Source: CAVQFO01 sp963711725
Lineage (GTDB): Bacteria > Pseudomonadota > Gammaproteobacteria > Nitrococcales > Aquisalimonadaceae
DNA length: 9,688 nucleotides
Direction of reading: 5' to 3'
Assembly (NCBI GenBank): GCA_963711725.1
Contig: CAVQFO010000019.1
Coordinates: forward strand, 1-9,688
Positions 5,716 through 9,688 of the stretch are shown one piece after another; within the stretch, counting starts at the first letter, position 1, and each line of letters opens with the position of its first letter. Both the position numbers and the translations under genes were made by a program. The notes beneath the pieces are model-generated. The model had not been told where the DNA came from, searched no databases, and worked only from the letters and a program-made list of their open reading frames with translations.

Positions 5716-6813
5716 ATGGAACTCTCTGCATTTTCGAACAGCGCCATGCGCGAACCCCACGACCTGAAATTTGATGCCCGCGACATGAAGGAAGCCGGCC
5801 GGGATTACATCCTGGCCCGTTGCGGTCGCGCCCGAGCGGACCAACACCCCGTGGCCGACGACATGACGGAAGACCGGCTCCGCTTGGCGGAGATTGCCGC
5901 AATCTTCGGTGCGCGGGAAATGCGGGCCAACAGTCGGCCCATCAGGAACACCATGCAAGCCATGGCGGCCGGGCTCGCAACATCCGACTTCGGCCAGTTG
6001 ATGGCGAACAGCATCCGCGAATTGGTGAATCTGAGCTATGCCAGCGTGACCAATCACGCCCGCATCTCGAAGCCCCTTGAAGTCCGGGACTTCCGCGAGG
6101 TGGACGTGCCAGTGCTGAGCGTGGATGCGAACCTTCAGCGGGTCTATGAAGACGCGGTCTATCGCGCGCGCGCCCAGGTCGACGCGGCGGATGGCGAAAC
6201 GGCCGCCTTGCTCACATACGGGGCGCTGCTGCTGGTCAGCCGCAAGGTCGTAGTGAATGACGATATCAACGCCATTGCGGCCGCTGCCGCCACGCTGGGC
6301 CTGGGTGCGGCCTGGCTCGAAGCGGACCTTGTTTTCGCGGTGTTGGAGAACAACGGCAACCTTCAGGACGGCAACCCGCTTTTCTCCGCCGGTGCGGATA
6401 ATCTGCTCACGGGATCGCCGCTCAGCGCTACCACACTCGGGGATGCCGTCGCCCTTCTTCGCCGGCAGAAGGTGGCCGGCAAGGAAGCGAACATCGCCCC
6501 CGCCTTCGTGGTGGTCCCTCCCGAGCTTGAAGTGACGGCCCGGCAGACCGTGGCCAGCATCTACCGCAGCGACCCCACGGCGCCGCGAGTGTTGGCCGAA
6601 CCCCGCGTATCGTCTGGCGGCTGGTATGTGATGGCGGACCCCGCGCAGTTCCCGGTGGTTGGCCGCCTGCTGCTGCGCGACGCGCAGACCCCGGTGCGTG
6701 TTGAGTACGCGGGCCGGCACTTCACCACGGACGGCACCGGCATCAAGGTCGCCACGGACACGGGCGCCACGGCCATTCAGCGCGTGGGCGCCGTACGCGC
6801 CGAGGAGGCGTAA
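5716..6813 (+). CDS. Phage major capsid protein (protease-fusion family) without the protease
   Basis: A 365-aa shell protein. Its body matches the capsid part of the prohead-protease/major-capsid fusion family (HK97-like fold). ATSDFGQLMANSIRELV, near residue 90, opens the capsid domain. LTYGALLLVSRKVVVNDD, near 180, is the hallmark YG-x-SR-x-NDD segment. Next come EADLVFAVLENN, NLLTGSPLS, the strand AFVVVPPELEVTARQTVASI and the closing GGWYVMADPAQFP. The first 75 residues match the helical linker before the capsid domain. The roughly 200-residue protease with its Ser/His is absent. The start at 5716 follows AGGAA at 5703; a TTG at 5683 is a poorer option. No portal, protease or terminase large subunit lies nearby. 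It may build a satellite-specific shell or alter helper capsid assembly. Confidence 0.85.
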   Translation: MELSAFSNSAMREPHDLKFDARDMKEAGRDYILARCGRARADQHPVADDMTEDRLRLAEIAAIFGAREMRANSRPIRNTMQAMAAGLATSDFGQLMANSIRELVNLSYASVTNHARISKPLEVRDFREVDVPVLSVDANLQRVYEDAVYRARAQVDAADGETAALLTYGALLLVSRKVVVNDDINAIAAAAATLGLGAAWLEADLVFAVLENNGNLQDGNPLFSAGADNLLTGSPLSATTLGDAVALLRRQKVAGKEANIAPAFVVVPPELEVTARQTVASIYRSDPTAPRVLAEPRVSSGGWYVMADPAQFPVVGRLLLRDAQTPVRVEYAGRHFTTDGTGIKVATDTGATAIQRVGAVRAEEA

Positions 6814-6816
6814 CCC

Positions 6817-7089
6817 ATGGCGCGTTCAAAGAGCCTTAGTGGAATGACGCCCGAGGAACTGCAAGACGTGCTCGACCGGGAGGCCGAGGCCGCGGCCAAG
6901 GCCAGCCGTGCGCACCTGCTGCGCGCCTGGGAGGCTGCCGTACGCCTCGGCAATCGCGGCGCGTTCATCGACTGGCTACCACTCGCCCTTGTGGATGCCT
7001 TGGGTGATGAAGCCGAACGCATCGGCGCTTCCGTCCCCATGGGGGAACGCGTCACTACTCTGTACTCGCCCTATGCCCGCAACGGATAG
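6817..7089 (+). CDS. Hypothetical protein following the capsid gene
   Basis: A 90-aa protein starting at the ATG at 6817 with GAGGAGG eight bases upstream, three bases after the capsid stop, so certainly co-transcribed. The N-terminal half is one long, alanine- and glutamate-rich helix with coiled-coil character (TPEELQDVLDREAEAAAKAS). A second helix follows (GAFIDWLPLALVDALGDEAE). Such helical proteins beside capsid genes can be scaffolds, connectors or size-determining factors, but no homology supports any of these here. Function unknown. Confidence 0.78.
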   Translation: MARSKSLSGMTPEELQDVLDREAEAAAKASRAHLLRAWEAAVRLGNRGAFIDWLPLALVDALGDEAERIGASVPMGERVTTLYSPYARNG

Positions 7090-7218
7090 CGGGTTGTTGT
7101 TCGGATCAGTAAGGCATCGGAAAGCGGACCACTCGGCGGTGTCCGCGCCAGAAATAACACCGAGCGCCGGCAGCGGGAGCCTAACCGCGTGGCCGGCTCC
7201 ATCAATCGGAGGCAGACC

Positions 7219-7419
7219 ATGACCAAGGCAGAGCGCATCACCCGGCAGTGCCAGCGACTCGGCGTACACCTCAGCGCGGAAGGCGGGCGGATCGTGGTCG
7301 ATGGGCCGTTGACCCCTGAGCTTCACCGTGCGGTCGCCGACCATCAGGAAGCGATCCTGGACGCGCTCAAGCGCAAGCGTGGCGGTATTGGTCGGCTGCT
7401 GGGGCGCGGGTCCCTCTGA
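7219..7419 (+). CDS. TubC N-terminal docking-domain-like small protein
   Basis: A 66-aa protein starting at the ATG at 7219 with CGGAGG six bases upstream. The pattern (CQRLGVHLSAEGGRIVVDG, LTPELHRAVADHQEAILDAL) matches the small alpha-beta TubC_N domain. That domain acts as a docking module at the ends of some non-ribosomal peptide synthetases and also occurs as stand-alone small proteins in mobile elements. A lysine- and arginine-rich tail follows (KRKRGGIGRLLGRGS). No biosynthetic genes are present, so the domain more likely serves protein-protein docking within the element or with a helper-phage protein. That role is inference. Confidence 0.6.
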   Translation: MTKAERITRQCQRLGVHLSAEGGRIVVDGPLTPELHRAVADHQEAILDALKRKRGGIGRLLGRGSL

Positions 7420-7494
7420 GAGAGCGACGGTACGGGTACGCAGAGCCGCGATTTCCCGCTATTTACCAGCATTTGCAGAGAGGCCCACAACAAC

Positions 7495-7903
7495 ATGCCA
7501 GCCGAGAACAACGGATGATCTGAACGCCTGGACCTGGAACCAAGGCGAGGTGGCGCAAGCCTTCGGCGTGGATCGCAGCACCATCCACGCCTGGCAGCGC
7601 CGAGGCCTTCCTTATATCGACAACGGCAAGGGCAAGCCCTCCGCGTACGTCCCACCGCTGGTCTTGCGGTGGTGCTTGGCCCACGATGTTGCCAAAGACG
7701 ATCAGTGGGGTATCAAGCTCACCGACGGCCTTTCGGCGGTGTGTTTTGGGTACGCCCTGGATCACGACGAATGCGGCAAGCCCGACCGTTGCCATGAGAC
7801 GTTGCACCAGCTCCAGCGCTGCATGGACGTGACCGCAGAGAGGTTCTTCCAAGCGTTCGGTTATTACCTCGCCCAGGTTCGCCAGAAGCGGGGGTTGATC
7901 TAG
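7495..7903 (+). CDS. Nu1-like small terminase candidate, frame broken near the start
   Basis: The open frame from 7514 to a TAG at 7901-7903 holds a winged helix-turn-helix like lambda Nu1. WNQGEVAQAFGVDRSTIHAWQRRGLPYI is followed by the GKGKPSAYVPPLVLRWCLAH wing and helix. A longer C-terminal region follows (LHQLQRCMDVTAERFFQAFGYYLAQV), probably for oligomerisation. Small terminases pick the DNA to be packaged, and satellites use their own version to redirect helper packaging. No good start codon exists in this frame. ATG 7495 follows GAGAGG at 7477-7482 and encodes MPAENN, then reaches a TGA at 7516. Removing one G at 7513-7514 joins it to the domain, giving 135 aa. A general Nu1/MerR-type regulator is the alternative. 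Confidence 0.6.
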
Positions 7904-8126
7904 CGGGACGCTGGGGTACTCCGCATGTCGGCGGGGATGCCTCGGCAGCGTTACCATTTACGGAAGCCAGGGTTCCGCCTTACCCTCTGCATTGCCCACC
8001 CTCGCCCAAAAGCGACGACCGCGACAGGAAGTCAGCGCCTTGCGTCGGTGGGCTCCACCAAGAACGCGTTAAGGCAAAACGGCAGCACATGATGGAATTC
8101 CAGGGAATAACGAACAGGCGCTGATT

Positions 8127-8635
8127 CTACTCCCACCCGGCCACCATCCCATCCCGCCACATAATCAGCGCCGGCCACCCCTCGGCGTGCTCCCGGTAAT
8201 ACCACTGATAGACGGATACGCCGTTGCTCAGGATGCGGTGCTCGACGGTATAGCCATCGTGGCGGATCGGCGCGGCGTCGCGGACCTCGGATGGCGTCAT
8301 GCAGACCAACACGCGGTGCTCGAATATCGCCTTCTCGATCTGCTTCTTTGAGGGGCAGGATTTCACCCCGGGCGGCGGTTCGCGCCACGGGCCGCTGTCT
8401 TCGGCGTGGCGCTGCTCGGGCTCGGGTGATTCTGGCCGGGGCGTGGGGCGTTCCATGCCGGACCCTGGCGGCGGCGCCTGATACTCCGGCCGGATCGTCA
8501 CCTTCTGCGAATCCTGGCCGCATGGGGTGCCGCTGAACCGGGTGGTGCCGTCCGGCTGGGTGCAGCGGTAGACGGCGGCGGAGGCCGGGGCGGTCAAGAG
8601 CGAGCAGCGCGGCGAGAATAGGGGCGCAGTTTCAT
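8127..8635 (-). pseudogene. DUF4124-like exported protein with a frame-broken signal peptide
   Basis: The mature part reads cleanly: AVYRCTQPDGTTRFSGTPCG is a DUF4124-type N-terminal domain with two cysteines. A proline-rich linker follows (APPPGSGMERPTPRPESPEP). A C-terminal domain then has further cysteines and aromatic residues (KSCPSKKQIEKAIFEHRVLV, VYQWYYREHAEGWPALIMW). The proper start is the ATG at 8635-8633 with GGGAGG just upstream. It opens MKLR, after which the signal peptide PILAALLAL lies in a second frame and LTAPASA-AVYRC in a third. Two single-base deletions, one in the C4 run at 8621-8624 and one near 8592-8598, rebuild a perfect signal peptide ending in ASA. The intact product would be a periplasmic protein of about 168 aa of unknown function. 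Confidence 0.65.
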
Positions 8636-8713
8636 GGTTCCTCCCTGACAGATCGCACCCGCTCGGATGGCGCGGGCGCTTTACTGTCAGCTTATCGGGT
8701 TCGGTAGGGGCAG

Positions 8714-8740
8714 GTAAAAAAGGCGCCGCGTGGGCGCCTT
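8714..8740 (-). terminator. Rho-independent terminator of the right-arm minus-strand genes
   Basis: AAGGCGCC (8720-8727) pairs with GGCGCCTT (8733-8740) across a 5-base loop. On the minus strand the stem is followed at once by a run of six T. It lies just after the last codon of the frameshifted minus-strand ORF ending at 8770 and before the DUF4124-like gene, which therefore probably has its own promoter in 8636-8713. Confidence 0.8.
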
Positions 8741-8769
8741 GTGGCGGTTCATCGGCCCCAGCGGAGCCG

Positions 8770-8930
8770 CTAAGGCCTGTCACTGCTCGAGTGGGCCACA
8801 ATGCCATCCGAGGTGTAGACCCCGACAGGCTCGCCAGTGGCCGCGGCATTGCTTGAGCCGGGGCTAGCCCCGCAACGTGTCCCCGGTTTCCCCCGTGTCC
8901 CCGCATAGAGGCGGTCTGTTCGTCGGTCAT
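8770..8930 (-). pseudogene. Short ORF, probably frameshifted
   Basis: The ATG at 8930-8928 overlaps the preceding stop (TAATG), a typical coupled start. It opens MTDEQTASMRGHGGNRG. A protein-like continuation (SNAAATGEPVGVYTSDGIVA) lies in another frame and ends at a TAG at 8772-8770. A single-base change in the G/C runs around 8880-8900 would join them into about 53 residues. The ORF sits between a clear gene and a terminator, which supports it being real. No family is recognised. Confidence 0.35.
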
Positions 8931-9252
8931 TATGTTTTGCCCTCGGCCTGGCGGTTGGCCTCGATCTCGGCGGAAATCGCCAGTTGGCGTTCAAGGTCGC
9001 CGAACACATCCGCTGATCGCGCGGCCGTATAGATGTACCGTTCCAGGAGGCTGAAAAACACGACCCAATAGCCCTTGGCGTCGCCTTCGTCGCTGAAACA
9101 ATGTCCTCGGCAACATCCCCAAGGAGGTTGCTGCCCACCCAAAACGGGCTGTCCTTCAGGTACTGGATAAAGTGGGCCGCGTACTTCATGCCGAGGTCGC
9201 ACGCCTCGCCGTAGTCGCTGACCGGCGGAACATCCCAGAAGTCCGTGCCCAA
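8930..9252 (-). pseudogene. Hypothetical protein with one frameshift
   Basis: Two coherent protein segments lie in adjacent frames. The first (GTDFWDVPPVSDYGEACDLG, KYAAHFIQYLKDSPFWVGSN, LLGDVAEDIV) runs to about 9100. The second (SDEGDAKGYWVVFFSLLERY, then ARSADVFGDLERQLAISAEI) runs to a TAA at 8932-8930. Adding one T at the run complementary to 9096-9098 gives an uninterrupted EDIVFSDEGDAKGYW. Start is unclear: TTG at 9252 is the first start codon in frame. The frame stays open back to 9303 (EWDTPLEALPFVG) without a start codon, so the N-terminus may be damaged too. A helical soluble protein of about 107 aa or more; family not recognised. Confidence 0.5.
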
Positions 9253-9376
9253 CCCGGGGCGCCCTGAAGGTCCGACAAAGGGGAGCGCTTCGAGTGGCGT
9301 ATCCCACTCCTAGCCCTTCGGCCGGTAGCTCCGCCGCTCCGTGCGGGTTCGGTCCCCGGCGGGAACGCGCAGGCCG

Positions 9377-9550
9377 CTATCCGAGTTTGGGGATGCACGC
9401 GCAGCGCACCTGGCGCCGGGCGTTGTCGTGCTCAGAGCACAGCGCGACTTCATGCAAGGTGGAATCGGCATTGGCGATGCGGCGATAGACGACCGCCTGG
9501 CGACGGCAGCGTGTGCCGCGGGTGGTGAGTGCTTGGCACTGGTGAGTCAT
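9377..9550 (-). CDS. DUF5763-like Cys/His mini-protein
   Basis: A 57-aa protein starting at the ATG at 9550-9548, with AGGAGA seven to twelve bases upstream. A TTG 15 codons further up is less likely. The pattern QCQALTTRGTRCRRQA followed by LCSEH matches small DUF5763-type domains. Likely metal ligands are C5, C15, C38 and H41, and further cysteines lie at C50 and C52. It is basic and small and may bind nucleic acid or protein. It is the first gene inside the right end of the element and is read in the same direction as the neighbouring tRNA-Ser. I see no clear promoter in front of it. Function unknown. Confidence 0.68.
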   Translation of the reverse strand: MTHQCQALTTRGTRCRRQAVVYRRIANADSTLHEVALCSEHDNARRQVRCACIPKLG

Positions 9551-9616
9551 GGGGCCTTCTCCTGTTGTGAGTGAACAGGGAAAGCGACGAATCAAGCGTT
9601 TTCAGGTGGTGGGAAA

Positions 9617-9660
9617 GGTGGTTGGACGGCCCCGAAAGGCCGTCCTAACTACCTGTTTTT
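9617..9660 (+). terminator. Strong hairpin with T-run at the right end of the element
   Basis: GGACGGCC (9624-9631) pairs perfectly with GGCCGTCC (9638-9645) around CCGAAA. The stem extends by seven more pairs (9617-9623 with 9647-9653, one G-U) past a single bulged T. TGTTTTT follows on the plus strand. As a terminator it would stop plus-strand transcription from entering the tRNA-Ser gene antisense. On the minus strand it lies just after the tRNA 3' end but lacks a T-run. Confidence 0.65.
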
Positions 9661-9668
9661 ACTACTGA

Positions 9669-9684
9669 TGTGGCGGAGAGGGTG
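9669..9684. repeat. attR: right direct repeat at the tRNA-Ser 3' end
   Basis: Identical to 520-535. Here the match continues into GGAT, so the sequence 9671-9688 is the reverse complement of ATCCCACCCTCTCCGCCA, the end of a serine tRNA. The intact tRNA gene therefore lies on this side. Confidence 0.85.
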
Positions 9685-9688
9685 GGAT
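9671..9688 (-). tRNA. tRNA-Ser, 3' end only (gene continues beyond the window)
   Basis: The reverse complement ends in a serine-type acceptor stem and an encoded CCA, preceded by the 3' half of the T arm. Only the last 18 bases are visible, so the anticodon is unknown. The gene serves as the integration site, and the element restores its 3' end. Confidence 0.75.

Larger units (their letters stand above)
520..9684. mobile_element. Integrated phage-satellite-like element in tRNA-Ser
   Basis: Bounded by the 16-bp direct repeats at 520-535 and 9669-9684, a repeat period of 9149 bp. A P4-type tyrosine integrase lies just inside the left repeat, as is usual for islands that use tRNA genes. Contents in order are integrase, AlpA-like regulator, zinc-finger primase fragment, RepA-like helicase, candidate iterons, major capsid protein, small terminase candidate, and a minus-strand right arm. 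There is no portal, large terminase, tail, lysis or conjugation gene. This argues against a complete prophage or an integrative conjugative element and for a satellite that depends on a helper phage. The class call is inference; the boundaries are direct observation. Confidence 0.82.

Noticed and set aside
5398..6720. 440-codon minus-strand ORF opposite the capsid gene
   Set aside because: The plus strand encodes a clear capsid protein with a ribosome site; the minus frame is open only because of codon bias.
7090..7218. Possible small gene or RNA in the gap before the TubC-like gene
   Set aside because: Only a weak GCGGAC/GTCCGC pairing is visible, with no promoter, T-run or convincing start codon.
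7925..8092. Plus-strand 55-codon ORF after the terminase candidate
   Set aside because: No convincing ribosome site, no family resemblance and a composition like random high-GC sequence; the 7904-8126 gap otherwise shows nothing I can name.

Overview
The window carries one integrated mobile element of about 9.15 kb between two 16-bp direct repeats (520-535 and 9669-9684), inside a high-GC bacterial chromosome. The right-hand repeat is the 3' end of a tRNA-Ser gene, read on the minus strand and running out of the window. The GC content, the aldo/keto reductase and the element's protein families suggest a gammaproteobacterium, but the genus cannot be read from this sequence.

Left flank (1-519): the C-terminus of an aldo/keto reductase, then a striking homopolymer block (18 T followed by 50 A), then the native tRNA-Ser terminator. 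The insertion has moved that terminator about 9 kb away from its tRNA. Integration and control (675-3000): a P4-type tyrosine integrase, a translationally coupled protein of unknown function, an AlpA-like regulator whose domain halves are in swapped order, and a small frameshifted regulator. Replication (2988-4921): a broken zinc-finger primase fragment, a RepA-like RecA-fold helicase, and a gene whose own DNA holds 14 copies of GTTGC/GCAAC, a candidate iteron origin. Two unknown genes follow in the same overlapping operon (4918-5645). Morphogenesis (5716-7903): a phage major capsid protein without its usual protease domain, a 90-aa unknown protein, a TubC-docking-like small protein and a Nu1-like small terminase candidate. 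Right arm, minus strand (8127-9550): a DUF4124-like exported protein, two frameshifted small genes and a Cys/His mini-protein.

I infer a phage satellite. It integrates into tRNA-Ser and encodes its own replication, a capsid shell protein and a packaging-specificity candidate. Portal, large terminase, prohead protease and tail genes are all absent, so particles would need a helper phage. This resembles phage-inducible chromosomal islands, but the reduced set of capsid protein plus small terminase is unusual.

Many genes outside 3633-7419 carry single-base frame breaks, several at short homopolymer runs, after which the family sequence resumes in another frame. Uncorrected sequencing indels are the simplest explanation; real decay is the alternative. 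The coordinates of those genes are therefore provisional.
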